A stretch of 64,000 nt of DNA from QHXW01 sp035280425 (GCA_035280425.1 DATEFW010000027.1:186001-250000); one strand, 5' to 3'. Positions 1 through 9,938 are shown, numbered from the stretch's first letter. The notes: a model not told the origin generated them from the sequence alone. Numbers and translations: made by a program.

Positions 1-749
1 TCGAGCCGCTGGATTACACGATCCAGGGAGACAACCTGCAAGTGGCGCGCGTGCGTTTGAAACCCGGGCAGGAAGTCTACGCCGAAGCCGGGAAGATGGT
101 TTACAAAACCGGGAACGTAGAATGGGAAACGCGCATGAGCGGCGCGAGCCTCGGGGAAAAGCTGCTGGGCGCGCTGCGGCGCACGATCACGGGCGAATCG
201 CTGTTTCTCACTTACTTCCGCGCGAACGGCGCGGGCGAAGTAGGTTTCGCCGGAAGTTATCCGGGCCGGATTCAGGCGTTCGATCTTGCGGCGGGACAGA
301 GCATTCTGGCGCAGCGCGATGCATTTCTGTTCGCGCAACCTTCGGTGCAGTTCAATGTGGCACTGGTGAAAAAACTGGGCGCCGGATTCTTTGGCGGCGA
401 AGGATTCATTCTGGAGAAGCTCACCGGGCCGGGAAGCGTGTTTATCCACGCCGGAGGCGATTTTGTGGAATTCAACCTGGCAGCGGCGGAGAGCTTGCAA
501 ATAGAGGCAGGCTGCATTGTGGCATTCGATGAGACGGTATCGTATGACATTCAGTTCGTAGGCGGCATAAAGACCGCGCTGTTCGGCGGCGAAGGGCTGT
601 TTCTCGCAAACGTGACCGGGCCCGGCCGCGTGATCGTGCAGAGCATGACCATCAATAAACTTCGCCGGGAACTGGCGCCGTGGAAGCAGGAAGGCGACGA
701 GCACAATCCATTGAGCGCGATCACCGGGATACTTGACAGCCAGGATTAA
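1..749 (+). CDS. AIM24/TIGR00266 family protein, 5' end outside window
   Basis: The frame is open to the left window edge (first whole codon at base 3). Bases 3-41 encode EPLDYTIQGDNLQ, which matches the usual opening of this family, so the GTG at 42 is not the true start; the initiation codon probably lies just upstream of the window, unless a rare CTG at 9 is used. The visible 248 residues are rich in glycine and show the repeated beta-strand pattern of AIM24-type proteins (GxGFFGGEGF near the middle, LFGGEGLF in the second half). The molecular function of the family in bacteria is not established. A sister repeat of GGEGF-like segments supports an internal duplication. The family call is confident, the exact start is not visible. 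Confidence 0.8.
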   Translation, partial: EPLDYTIQGDNLQVARVRLKPGQEVYAEAGKMVYKTGNVEWETRMSGASLGEKLLGALRRTITGESLFLTYFRANGAGEVGFAGSYPGRIQAFDLAAGQSILAQRDAFLFAQPSVQFNVALVKKLGAGFFGGEGFILEKLTGPGSVFIHAGGDFVEFNLAAAESLQIEAGCIVAFDETVSYDIQFVGGIKTALFGGEGLFLANVTGPGRVIVQSMTINKLRRELAPWKQEGDEHNPLSAITGILDSQD

Positions 750-793
750 CCGGAATTCGATATACGGGCGCAAGCGGACACTGAGGAGCCAGT

Positions 794-1936
794 ATGAAAA
801 ATCGGTTAGCGATTGCATTTTGCTTTTGTATGATTTTCTGCGCGGCGATTTATGCCAGGCCGCGTGCGCGGGCCGCGGGAGTGCCGCTGGATGGCACGCC
901 TGGAGCGCTCGACGCCATCACCGACGTTGCGGGCGTCGAAGTCGGACACAGCACCATCATTCAAGGCGACGGAAAGCTGGTGGTTGGTGTGGGTCCCGTG
1001 CGGACCGGTGTCACGGCCATTCTGCCGCGCGGCCAAGCGAGCGAAGCCGGCGAACCGGTGTTCGCCGCGTGGTTTTCGCTCAACGGCAACGGCGAGATGA
1101 CCGGAACAACTTGGGTGGAGGAATCCGGTTTTCTCGAAAGCCCCGTCATGATCACGAACACGCACAGTGTCGGCGTAGTGCGCGATGCCGTGGTGAAGCG
1201 GCGCGTGGAACGAACGCCCCGGGGTGTGTGGTGGTCGATGCCGGTTGTTGCGGAAACTTACGACGGCTACCTCAACGATGTGAACGGACTGCATGTGAAG
1301 CCGGAGAACGCGTTTGAAGCGCTGGATACCGCGGCGTCCGGCCCGGTAAAGGAAGGCAACGTCGGCGGCGGCACGGGAATGATCTGTTTCGGATTCAAGG
1401 GCGGGATCGGAACGGCGTCGCGCAAGCTCGACGAAAAATCGGGCGGCTACATGCTCGGTGTTCTGGTGCAATGCAATTGCGGAGGCCGCAGCCAGCTTCG
1501 CATTGCCGGCGTTCCGGTCGGCGAGGAGCTGCAGAACCAGTCGATGCGCAAGGAAGACCGCGGATCGATCATCATCGTGATTGCGACCGATGCGCCGCTG
1601 CTGCCGCATCAATTGAAGCGGCTGGCGCGGCGGGCCACGATGGGGCTGGCGCGAGACGGCAGCACTTCCGGGAACGGATCGGGAGATATTTTCATCGCGT
1701 TTTCGACGGCCAACCGTGGCGCAGAGCAGCCCGGCGGCCTTGCGCAGCTAACGATGCTGCCGAACGATCGCATGAATCCGATGTTCGATGCCGTGGTCGA
1801 AGCCACCGAAGAAGCCATTCTCAATGCGATGTTCGCCGCGGAAACGATGGTCGGCGTCGATAATCACAAAGTGGACGCGCTGCCCGTGGACCGTGTGCGG
1901 GACATTCTGAAGAAGTACAACCGCCTGGGCAATTAG
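794..1936 (+). CDS. P1 family peptidase (DmpA/L-aminopeptidase-D-esterase type), exported
   Basis: 380 residues with an N-terminal signal segment (hydrophobic residues about 4-20). The body carries the family landmarks: ITDVAGVEVGH near residue 42, an NxHSVG segment near 122, GNVGGGTGM near 188, and SGNGSGD at 292-298. P1 enzymes are N-terminal-nucleophile hydrolases that cleave themselves before a serine; Ser296 in NGSGD is the probable nucleophile. Known members release N-terminal residues from peptides, often with D- or beta-amino acids; the substrate here cannot be told. GAGGAG lies about 8 bases before the ATG. The last 4 bases overlap the convergent sulfite-oxidase-like gene. Confidence 0.9.
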   Translation: MKNRLAIAFCFCMIFCAAIYARPRARAAGVPLDGTPGALDAITDVAGVEVGHSTIIQGDGKLVVGVGPVRTGVTAILPRGQASEAGEPVFAAWFSLNGNGEMTGTTWVEESGFLESPVMITNTHSVGVVRDAVVKRRVERTPRGVWWSMPVVAETYDGYLNDVNGLHVKPENAFEALDTAASGPVKEGNVGGGTGMICFGFKGGIGTASRKLDEKSGGYMLGVLVQCNCGGRSQLRIAGVPVGEELQNQSMRKEDRGSIIIVIATDAPLLPHQLKRLARRATMGLARDGSTSGNGSGDIFIAFSTANRGAEQPGGLAQLTMLPNDRMNPMFDAVVEATEEAILNAMFAAETMVGVDNHKVDALPVDRVRDILKKYNRLGN

Positions 1937-3066
1937 ATTTTGATCCTGCGCGGGTATTGCTGGTTGGCTTCCCAGTAAGTCTTCTTCATCGTGATTACCG
2001 GATCGTCGCCCGCTGGTTGCACTCGGCCCGCAGCGTCGCTCGCGCGCGAAACCAGGGTGTGCTCACCGGCTGTTGCGCGCCAATCGTAAGACCAGAACTT
2101 CCAGGCGTGAGGCGAATCGCGGCCCTCTTTCAATTCGGCAGGCGCCCAAGGCTTGTCGTCGATTTTCAATTCAACCGATCGAATGGGCACGGAGCCATCG
2201 TTCCACGCGGCCCCGCTCACCCGCAAGGTTCCATCGGCCCGACGAACAACACGCGCGACGAAGGACTTCAAGTTCATTTTCCCTACCGAGGTCTCGCGCC
2301 AGACCATCTGATCGCCGTGCTGCTCGCCGCGGATGGTTACGTAGTCGCGCGCCATGAAGCGGCCCATAAAGCGGCGGTCGTGAAGCTCGATGCGTGTGAG
2401 CCACTTCGCCCAGGCGATGCCGTACCATCCCGGAACGACCAGCCGTACCGGACCGCCGTGCGCGTGGCTCAGCGGCTCGCCGTTCATTTCGTACGCGAGC
2501 AGAACGTTGTCTTTGAGGGCGTCCAGGCGGGACAGGCTGCGGGCGAAATTCTGCGGATAATCCTTGCCGCGAATTTTTTCCGTCCCATGATCGGCGCCGA
2601 AGAACACCACTTCGATGGCTTCGGACCGCAAACCGCATTCGGTGAGCACCGGCGCGAGCGGCGTGCCGGCCCAGCGCGCGTTGCCGATGCCGCCCACGAA
2701 GGTCGGCGATGCGCCGTTGCCGGAACACTCGAGCGTGGCGGTGTATTCGCGCCGCGGGCGCGCTTTCAGATCTTCCAGTGCGAGCGACTTGGCATTTTGA
2801 ACCAGCCCAGCGATGTCGAGCCGCCAGTTCTCCCCGGCGGGTTCCGGTTTATCGTAGTGCGCTACCGAAAAAAAATCGGCAGTGGGAGTGATCCAGGAAC
2901 GGAGCTGGTCCCACTGAAGCAGCGTGCGTTCAGGATTAGGCGGAGGCGTGTCGAGAAACGGGATTGGCGTCCCATCTTCGTCGCCTGCAAATCCCCACAG
3001 AAATCGCGGCGCCGCCATCGCGGCAGCGCTGGTCAAAAAAGTACGCCGGTTGAGCACAGATCTCAT
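1933..3066 (-). CDS. Sulfite oxidase-like molybdopterin-dependent oxidoreductase, Tat-exported
   Basis: 377 residues. The N-terminus NRRTFLTSAAAMAAP is a twin-arginine signal, as expected for a cofactor-loaded periplasmic molybdoenzyme. The Mo-ligand cysteine of the sulfite oxidase fold is Cys114 in the TLECSGNG segment, followed by GxRWxGxPL-like residues (ARWAGTPLAPVL) and the HGGPVRLVVPGWYG segment that lines the pterin pocket. The C-terminal 110 residues form the usual Ig-like dimerisation domain (SVELKIDD, WxFWSYDWRA). The family oxidises sulfite or reduces other oxyanions; no cytochrome partner lies next to it, so the acceptor is unknown. Stands alone, convergent with the peptidase gene. 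Confidence 0.9.
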   Translation of the reverse strand: MRSVLNRRTFLTSAAAMAAPRFLWGFAGDEDGTPIPFLDTPPPNPERTLLQWDQLRSWITPTADFFSVAHYDKPEPAGENWRLDIAGLVQNAKSLALEDLKARPRREYTATLECSGNGASPTFVGGIGNARWAGTPLAPVLTECGLRSEAIEVVFFGADHGTEKIRGKDYPQNFARSLSRLDALKDNVLLAYEMNGEPLSHAHGGPVRLVVPGWYGIAWAKWLTRIELHDRRFMGRFMARDYVTIRGEQHGDQMVWRETSVGKMNLKSFVARVVRRADGTLRVSGAAWNDGSVPIRSVELKIDDKPWAPAELKEGRDSPHAWKFWSYDWRATAGEHTLVSRASDAAGRVQPAGDDPVITMKKTYWEANQQYPRRIKI

Positions 3067-3120
3067 GCTGTCCTCACTTTGAGTGCAGCAGAAATTGTAC
3101 TACCGGCGCAAGCGTTTCGT

Positions 3121-4290
3121 TCAGTTACAAGTGAGCGGTGTGCCCGAGTTGCCGAATTCGTAAGCGCCGATATCCATGGCGGAACCGACGACACTGCGCG
3201 TTTCACCGCACGCCGGGTGAACATAATCGAAGACGGGCGTCAGGGAAAATCCGTTGGCTGAGCCGGGGTTCGTCCCGGCGTCGATGGCCGGCGAGCCGGA
3301 GGTCAGGTGGTAATCGAAGCCCGCCTGGTTCACGAATAACGGATTACCGGAAAAATTGTTGGCCAGCACAGCGCCCGACTGGTTCGTGATCGTGCCGGGC
3401 CCGACGAAAATGTTGTTCTTGATGGTCACCGGCACGGTTCCGGCGGTCCCGATAAAAACGAAGGTTCCCGACGTCAGATCGTTCACAATGCTGTTGTTGA
3501 TCACGTAAAGATCCTGGCCGGGGTTCATGGAGTTTACGCCCTCTTCGAGATACGTCACGATCGTGCTGTTCTGGCTCCTGGTGCCCTGCTCGATCAGATT
3601 ACCGATGACGTACGATGTGCCGCCATTCGGTATGTCGACTTCATAGCTTCCCGTTCCGCTCTCATCCGTCAGGCGGTTATAAAGAACGTAATTCACCGCC
3701 GAGCGCGTCTTCAGCAAGTGGCCGACGGTCGAATCGTGCGAGTAGTTGTACTGAAACGTCAGTTGGGCGGTATGGCCGATGTACACGTTGTGCGACATAC
3801 CGTTCCGGTATCCATTGCGCGCAAATTCCGTGAACTCGATCAGGATATTGCTGCCGGCAATATTGCTTTCGAGAATGCCTTCCTGGTTGTCATGGAAATA
3901 ACAATGCCGGACGGTCCAGTTCTGGCCCGATGCGCGAATTCCCGCGCCGTTTTTCGACGTAGAAGTGGCGCCGGAAAACTCGATGTTATCGACCAGCAGG
4001 TTCGAGCCGGACGGCACCCAAATGCCTTTATCTTGCGCGCTTTGCCTGTTGGCATCGATGTGCGGCCGGCCGTTGACTCCCACGATCGTCAGATTATTTT
4101 GAGCGAATGCGCAGACGTCGCCGGAGTACAGCGCTGCTTGGATTTGTATTGTGTCGCCGTCTGCTGCCGCCGCGAGAGCGGCGCAAGGCGTCGCGAATTG
4201 CTGGCCGGGGCCGACCGTGAGCGTCGCGGCGCACAGCGGTCCGGCGCACGCCAAAACTGCCGATAAAGCAAATAACGATTTGTTGGGCAT
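3121..4290 (-). CDS. Secreted right-handed parallel beta-helix protein
   Basis: 389 residues with a clear Sec signal (about residues 1-21, cleavage after PLCA). The rest is a pectate-lyase-like solenoid: repeated short strands around NNLTIVG, NLLVDNIEFSG, NWTVRHCYFHDN, NILIEFTEFARNG and later YVIGNLIEQG / LYVINNSIV, each followed by an Asn- or Gly-rich turn. The pattern of strand, turn and Asn ladder is that of beta-helix carbohydrate-active or surface proteins (the choice-of-anchor Q group is similar). No catalytic residues can be named with confidence. It is followed by an 80-base gap and then the NIPSNAP operon on the same strand. Confidence 0.8.
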   Translation of the reverse strand: MPNKSLFALSAVLACAGPLCAATLTVGPGQQFATPCAALAAAADGDTIQIQAALYSGDVCAFAQNNLTIVGVNGRPHIDANRQSAQDKGIWVPSGSNLLVDNIEFSGATSTSKNGAGIRASGQNWTVRHCYFHDNQEGILESNIAGSNILIEFTEFARNGYRNGMSHNVYIGHTAQLTFQYNYSHDSTVGHLLKTRSAVNYVLYNRLTDESGTGSYEVDIPNGGTSYVIGNLIEQGTRSQNSTIVTYLEEGVNSMNPGQDLYVINNSIVNDLTSGTFVFIGTAGTVPVTIKNNIFVGPGTITNQSGAVLANNFSGNPLFVNQAGFDYHLTSGSPAIDAGTNPGSANGFSLTPVFDYVHPACGETRSVVGSAMDIGAYEFGNSGTPLTCN

Positions 4291-4370
4291 TGGCGGATTG
4301 TATGTAGATCTTCCCGTCGCGTCAATAATCCCGAAGGTGATTACGGTGATCTTTTATACGTGACTGAAAG

Positions 4371-5156
4371 TCAGCGAATCGGCGAGTAAGGTGTCGATTT
4401 GAACAGCGAGATCTGGATCACGCTCGAGATCTGGCCGTATTTGTCGATCGATTCCTTGCGCACTTTGATCCACTCGGGATCTGCGCCGAAAGCGTTCCAT
4501 GCGTTTTCACGCGCCGCAAGGTTTTCGAACGGAATCAGGTACGTCAAGTTCGGCATGTTGGGGCCGATCATCGTCGAGCTGTAGAAAAGCGGATGCACGC
4601 CCACGCGGTGAAAGATCTGGATCTCCGGCCCGGCGAATCGCTCGTGCAGCGCTCTGAGTTGCCGCCAGGTGGGCGAGTGGTACACGCGCAGCTCAAAAAC
4701 GCGGGGGGTTTTCGCGGGTTCCGCCGGCGTGACAACTTCCGGGCTGTAATCCGCCGCCTGGAGCAGCACCGACGACTGCTGCTGGTAGGGCGGCTCGGAT
4801 CCCATTTCCCATTGCTCGAACATTTTCGCGATCTCGGCATCCTGATTCATCTTGGTATGAACCCTCCACAGGTGCTCGAGGGATTGAAAACCGTAAATGC
4901 CGATCATCTGCGGCATGTGCGGCGCTATCAGCGACTCGAGAAAAATCACCGGTCCGCCATGCTGCGCACGCTGTAACGCCGGCAGCGCCACCTTGCTGAA
5001 ATGATCGTGCATGCGCGCCACCTGCAAGCCCTGCTGCAGGTAAAACGTGTCGAGCACGTAGAACCCCGTGCGTTTTTCTCCCGTCGCCCCCGCGGGGCGC
5101 GCCGCTGCCAGCATTCCCATTCCTCCCATCACTCCGAAAAATGACCTTCGATTCAC
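4371..5156 (-). CDS. NIPSNAP family protein, exported
   Basis: Start chosen at GTG 5156, giving 261 residues beginning VNRRSFFGVMGG, a twin-arginine-like signal. GAAGGAAAG sits a few bases upstream and the GTG overlaps the TGA of the amidohydrolase gene (GTGA), so translation is coupled; a longer reading to 5264 would run deep into that gene. Two ferredoxin-like alpha+beta repeats are visible: one around GFYVLDTFYLQQG, one beginning VFELRVYHSPTWRQL, which is the typical NIPSNAP opening, with MIGPNMPNLTYLIPFENL in the second. NIPSNAP domains are often found with oxidoreductases and dehalogenating or stress enzymes, but no reaction is established. Last gene of the minus-strand operon from 7166. 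Confidence 0.88.
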   Translation of the reverse strand: MNRRSFFGVMGGMGMLAAARPAGATGEKRTGFYVLDTFYLQQGLQVARMHDHFSKVALPALQRAQHGGPVIFLESLIAPHMPQMIGIYGFQSLEHLWRVHTKMNQDAEIAKMFEQWEMGSEPPYQQQSSVLLQAADYSPEVVTPAEPAKTPRVFELRVYHSPTWRQLRALHERFAGPEIQIFHRVGVHPLFYSSTMIGPNMPNLTYLIPFENLAARENAWNAFGADPEWIKVRKESIDKYGQISSVIQISLFKSTPYSPIR

Positions 5157-6667
5157 GGGCTTTCCTTCGATGGTACGCGCTCGGCGCGGGCGTGCGCCAC
5201 TATTTCTTTTATGCCGGCCATCAACTCCGGCACGTGGTACGGGATGCCGTCTTTGATGGTCCATTCGATCCCACCGGCGCCGAATACGGGGTAGAGCACT
5301 TTCAAATTCTCGAGCGGATTGCCGTTCACTACCAGTAAATCGGCTCGATATCCGGCACGCACGCGCCCGAGTTTATCCTCCTGCCCCAAAATTTTCGCCC
5401 CGTTGCTGGTCGCCTGCTGGATCACCTTCAGCGGATGGAAGCCCGCTTCCTGGTGCAGTTCCATGCCGCGCAGCAGGCCGAAGCCATACATCTGATAAAT
5501 GAATCCGGCATCTTCGCCCAACCCGATCAGGCCTCCGCGCCGGTCAAACTCGCGCAGCGCCGCCATCCAGATGCGGTAGTTTTCCTTCCAGTAAACTTCA
5601 TCGGCCGTAGTCCAGTTGGAAAAATAAGAGCCGTGGCTGGCGGGATTCGGCCGGAAAAATTCTTCAAGCGCAGGATGCAGATAATCGGCGAACCACGGCT
5701 GCGTCTGCGCGCGCTCAAGGTCGCGGCTGGCTTCGTAGATTTCGAGCGTCGGGTCCCAGGCCACGTGCGCCGCCACCATGGCGTCGAGCACCTTCATGAG
5801 CCGCTCCCAGTTCGCCTCGCGCCACAACCGGCCGGCATAGCGGAAGCGGTCGGCTTCGTTGTTGTAGTTGTAGCCCGGAGGAAAATTCTGCACGCCGTTT
5901 TCGAGCGCGGCATCGGGAATGCCGTACCAGTGCTCGATCGAGGTGGTACCGAAGCGGATGTCGTCCCAGGCATTGGTCTCGGCCACACCGGCGTGATGCG
6001 CCACCCGCAAACCGAGGTTGTGCGCCTCGGCTTCCATGGCCTCCATGACGTCGCGGTAAATGTCGAGGATCTTGATCCCGTCGGCGCCTTTGGCTTTGAT
6101 CTCGCGCACGCGCCCGCGGGCCTCGGCGGCATTGTGCGGCGCGGGAGCCTTGTTGAAGAAGGGATAGACGAAAATGCGCGGCGCCGCGACCGCGCCCTCG
6201 GCGCTTTCCCGGCGCAGGGCGAGCGTACGGTCGAGCTCGCTGCCTACGTCACGCACCGTGGTGATCCCGCAGGCGAGCCAAAGCTTTAGCTCGTAATCGA
6301 GCGGCTGCCGGATGCCGCCGCGCTCCTCCTGAACGTGGCCGTGGAGATTGATCAGCCCCGGCATCACGTATTTGCCGGCGGCATCGATCTCCACGCCGCC
6401 CTCAGGCCGCTTAGATTCCGGCTTCTTCATTGCGCCCGGATCGATCGCCACGATATCGGCGATCTCGCCGTTCTGGATCACGATGTCTTTGGGGCCTGCG
6501 GCGGGCGTGCCGTTGCCTTCAATCACGATGGCATTGCGCACAATGATCCGTGGATACCGCCGGCCGCTCGTGACGGCGGCCTGCGGAACCTGCGCGAGCG
6601 CCACAATCCAAACGGCCAGCGCCAGCGCCGCTGGTTTAACCCAGATCGGGCACGGCTTGCAGCGCAT
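5153..6667 (-). CDS. Amidohydrolase family protein (imidazolonepropionase-like), exported
   Basis: 504 residues from ATG 6667; a TTG at 6694 would add nine residues. A hydrophobic segment AALALAVWIVALAQV near the start is a signal peptide or anchor. The metal-dependent amidohydrolase fold is clear: HGH at about 109-111 (first metal ligands) after VMPGLINL, a Lys in ADGIKILDIYRD, VAHHAG, SIEHWYG, and GLGEDAG with the conserved acidic residue; the small beta domain closes with RAGYRADLLVVNGNPLENL. Members hydrolyse cyclic amides, dipeptides or organophosphates; substrate unknown. The start lies inside the 3' end of the AhpD-like gene and the stop overlaps the NIPSNAP start, so all three genes are probably one transcript. 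Confidence 0.9.
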   Translation of the reverse strand: MRCKPCPIWVKPAALALAVWIVALAQVPQAAVTSGRRYPRIIVRNAIVIEGNGTPAAGPKDIVIQNGEIADIVAIDPGAMKKPESKRPEGGVEIDAAGKYVMPGLINLHGHVQEERGGIRQPLDYELKLWLACGITTVRDVGSELDRTLALRRESAEGAVAAPRIFVYPFFNKAPAPHNAAEARGRVREIKAKGADGIKILDIYRDVMEAMEAEAHNLGLRVAHHAGVAETNAWDDIRFGTTSIEHWYGIPDAALENGVQNFPPGYNYNNEADRFRYAGRLWREANWERLMKVLDAMVAAHVAWDPTLEIYEASRDLERAQTQPWFADYLHPALEEFFRPNPASHGSYFSNWTTADEVYWKENYRIWMAALREFDRRGGLIGLGEDAGFIYQMYGFGLLRGMELHQEAGFHPLKVIQQATSNGAKILGQEDKLGRVRAGYRADLLVVNGNPLENLKVLYPVFGAGGIEWTIKDGIPYHVPELMAGIKEIVAHARAERVPSKESP

Positions 6668-7166
6668 CGTTAAATCGGTTCGTAAAATTGGCAACGCAGA
6701 CGACCAGAGTCAATTCGACGATTTGTTCCTCACTGAAGTATTTCTTCAGCTCTTCGAGTGCCCCGTCGCGCACTGCCGCAGCCCCGCGCGTCACGCGGTC
6801 TGCGTAAAGCAGCGTGGCCTTTTCTTTCTCGTCGAACAAGGGGCTCCGCTGGAAGAAATTGATCGCCTGAATCTGTTCATCCGTGATGCCGATCCGCTTC
6901 GCCGAAGCGGTGTGGGCGCGCGTTCAATACTGGCACCCGTTGGTAATGGCCGTTTTCAGATACGCCAGTTCCTTGTAGCGCGGTTCGACCTTTCCTTTGT
7001 TGATCGCGGCCGCATAGAGAGGAAGGAACGCATTCAGCACACCCGGGCAGTGCGCCATAATTCCGAAAAAGTTGGGCATGAAGCCGTTGGCCTGAATAAG
7101 CCTGTCAAATAGACCCGCTACCTCTTCCGCCGCTTGTTCTCTTGATACTGGATTGACAGCTGACAT
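6636..7166 (-). CDS. AhpD-like (CMD family) selenoprotein with in-frame UGA at the CxxU site
   Basis: Read as one 176-residue protein with selenocysteine at residue 81, encoded by TGA at 6926-6924. The frame continues without a break on both sides: NGCQY before the TGA and TRAHTASAKRIGI after it. This is the AhpD peroxidase signature, with Glu66, Cys78, residue 81 and His85; the spacing E-12-C-3-x-4-H equals that of Glu118, Cys130, Cys133 and His137 in the known mycobacterial enzyme, and the TGA falls exactly on the second catalytic Cys. A perfect hairpin follows at SECIS distance. Without recoding neither half would be a whole domain. The length is normal for the peroxidase-related CMD family. 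AAGGAGG lies about 12 bases before ATG 7166. First gene of an operon with the amidohydrolase and NIPSNAP genes. A mutated Cys codon remains the main alternative. Confidence 0.82.
6894..6926 (-). promoter_or_regulatory. Bacterial SECIS element with its UGA codon
   Basis: On the minus strand the UGA (6926-6924) is followed by 13 bases and then the perfect hairpin CCGCUUC-GGC-GAAGCGG (6910-6894): seven pairs and a three-base loop starting with G. The loop begins 20 bases after the UGA. Bacterial SECIS elements are hairpins directly downstream of the UGA, with a G among the first loop bases and a loop about 16-37 bases away; this one fits. The stem also codes TASAKR, residues normal for the family at this place. 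Confidence 0.75.
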
Positions 7167-7283
7167 ATGCGAAATCTCGCCTCCTTGGATCGTCTGCGTA
7201 TTTTAAGTTTGCGCGGAATCCCGCCGCAACCCGGAACAGCTCGCGTTCCGAATTGTCCCTTGAGTAGCGGTTAAATAATACAT

Positions 7284-7312
7284 TTGTTTTCTAAGGTTTA
7301 TAGGGATATGTT
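7284..7312 (+). promoter_or_regulatory. Probable groESL promoter
   Basis: TTGTTT at 7284-7289 and TATGTT at 7307-7312 are spaced by 17 bases, in an AT-rich stretch upstream of groES. The -10 overlaps the first two bases of the CIRCE left arm, as expected for HrcA-repressed heat-shock promoters. Confidence 0.5.
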
Positions 7313-7337
7313 GTCACTCGGCCCTGAAGTGTGCTAA
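7311..7337 (+). promoter_or_regulatory. CIRCE operator (HrcA site)
   Basis: TTGTCACTC, nine bases, GTGTGCTAA. Against the CIRCE consensus TTAGCACTC-N9-GAGTGCTAA the left arm matches at 7 of 9 and the right arm at 8 of 9, with exact spacing. It lies 80 bases before the groES ATG. HrcA binding there represses groESL until heat or misfolding titrates GroEL. The hrcA gene itself is not in the window. Confidence 0.88.
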
Positions 7338-7416
7338 TAAATATCCTTCGGGGCCAAAGAAGGCTTTAGCCCCCAATCCGAACGAACTAACTTCTAAATT
7401 GATCTGGAGGTCAAGC

Positions 7417-7734
7417 ATGCAAATTCGACCGCTCTACGACCGAATCGTGGTCAAGCGAATTGAACAGAAAGAAACGATGCAGGGAGGGCTGTACATCCCT
7501 GACTCGGCAAAAGAGAAACCGCAGGAAGGCGAAGTTGTCGCCGTCGGCAAGGGCAAACGTCTGGAAGACGGAAAACTGGTGCCGCTCGACGTGCAGGTGG
7601 GCGACCGCATTCTGTTCGGCAAGTATTCCGGCAGCGATATCAAGCTGGACGCCGACGAATATCTGATCATGCGCGAGGATGAAGTCCTCGGCATTCTGGA
7701 AGCCCAGCCCAAAGTGGCGAAGAAGGCTAGCTAA
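7417..7734 (+). CDS. groES: Co-chaperonin GroES
   Basis: 105 residues from ATG 7417; GGAGG at 7406-7410 fixes this start over the in-frame TTG at 7399. The sequence opens MQIRPLYDRIVVKRIE and carries the mobile loop region QKETMQGGLYIPDSAKEKPQ, which touches GroEL, then GDRILFGKYSGSDIKLD, all typical of GroES. It forms the heptameric lid of the GroEL cage in the cytoplasm. It is followed after 18 bases by groEL and sits under the CIRCE operator, so both genes are heat-shock controlled. The C-terminus PKVAKKAS is slightly longer than the usual end. Confidence 0.98.
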   Translation: MQIRPLYDRIVVKRIEQKETMQGGLYIPDSAKEKPQEGEVVAVGKGKRLEDGKLVPLDVQVGDRILFGKYSGSDIKLDADEYLIMREDEVLGILEAQPKVAKKAS

Positions 7735-7752
7735 CGAGGAGACGGAACTAAT

Positions 7753-9378
<1,626 letters not shown>

Positions 9379-9403
9379 GAATCAGGCAGTCCCAAAAACA
9401 TTG

Positions 9404-9440
9404 GCCGCGTCTCCGATTGTGGGGGACGCGGCTTTTTTTT
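9404..9440 (+). terminator. Rho-independent terminator after groEL
   Basis: GCCGCGTC (9404-9411) pairs perfectly with GACGCGGC (9425-9432), with extra pairs possible inward, followed by eight T residues (9433-9440). It is 26 bases after the groEL stop. Confidence 0.92.
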
Positions 9441-9494
9441 GCAGTCAGTCTGGTTGCTCGATGAACGTGCCCGCTTTGCTTTGGTGCGGGTCGG

Positions 9495-9938
9495 TTATCC
9501 CGCCAGTTGCTTTGCCTCGGCCGGGATCTTTGTGGGATTGCAGAACTCGATGCCGATCTCAAACTGACCATCCTTCGGAACGCAGCGCCGCACGTGACCG
9601 GTCCGCACCCAGATTCCGGTTTCCTGCCGGATCTGTAAGATGGCCGGCAGCACGATGCGCTCGCTATAGGCAATGCGCGCGCCGAGTTCTGAAATATCCA
9701 GACACCTCGCGCGTGCATGTGTAATTCGTCCGCGGCCGTCGCGCCATGAAATGGCCACCTGCGTATCGGCCGGCTGTCTCTGGCCGGTGCGATTTTCAGA
9801 TAGCAGCCGTTGAAATTTCGCAAACGCGGCCTGAACTCGGTTAAACGAGGGCATGCCATTGAACTTGCAAGCAAACTGCCATCGGTGCCTAGGCATCGAA
9901 AATAAGGAATTTAGCGGTCGGTAGTGACACTTTGTCAC
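9495..9938 (-). CDS. PilZ domain protein
   Basis: 147 residues from GTG 9938; ATG 9896 or ATG 9854 are equally possible starts because none has a clear ribosome site. The PilZ c-di-GMP pattern is visible: RTGQR (RxxxR) near residue 50 and DISELG (DxSxxG type) near residue 82, followed by the barrel strands ARIAY, ILQIRQ and the closing FEIGIEF. The protein is therefore likely to bind cyclic di-GMP. No motility or cellulose gene is adjacent; a synthase-dependent polysaccharide locus lies 11 kb away, but a link is only speculation. It is convergent with groEL and divergent from the DinB gene. Confidence 0.8.
   Translation of the reverse strand: MTKCHYRPLNSLFSMPRHRWQFACKFNGMPSFNRVQAAFAKFQRLLSENRTGQRQPADTQVAISWRDGRGRITHARARCLDISELGARIAYSERIVLPAILQIRQETGIWVRTGHVRRCVPKDGQFEIGIEFCNPTKIPAEAKQLAG

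Noticed and set aside
1957..3261. 434-codon open frame on the plus strand
   Set aside because: Shadow of the sulfite-oxidase-like gene; Arg-rich nonsense composition.
6924..7166. Separate 80-residue gene ending at the TGA, and a second small gene at 6636-6839
   Set aside because: Both are in the same frame and make one AhpD-like domain when the TGA is read as selenocysteine; the SECIS hairpin supports this.
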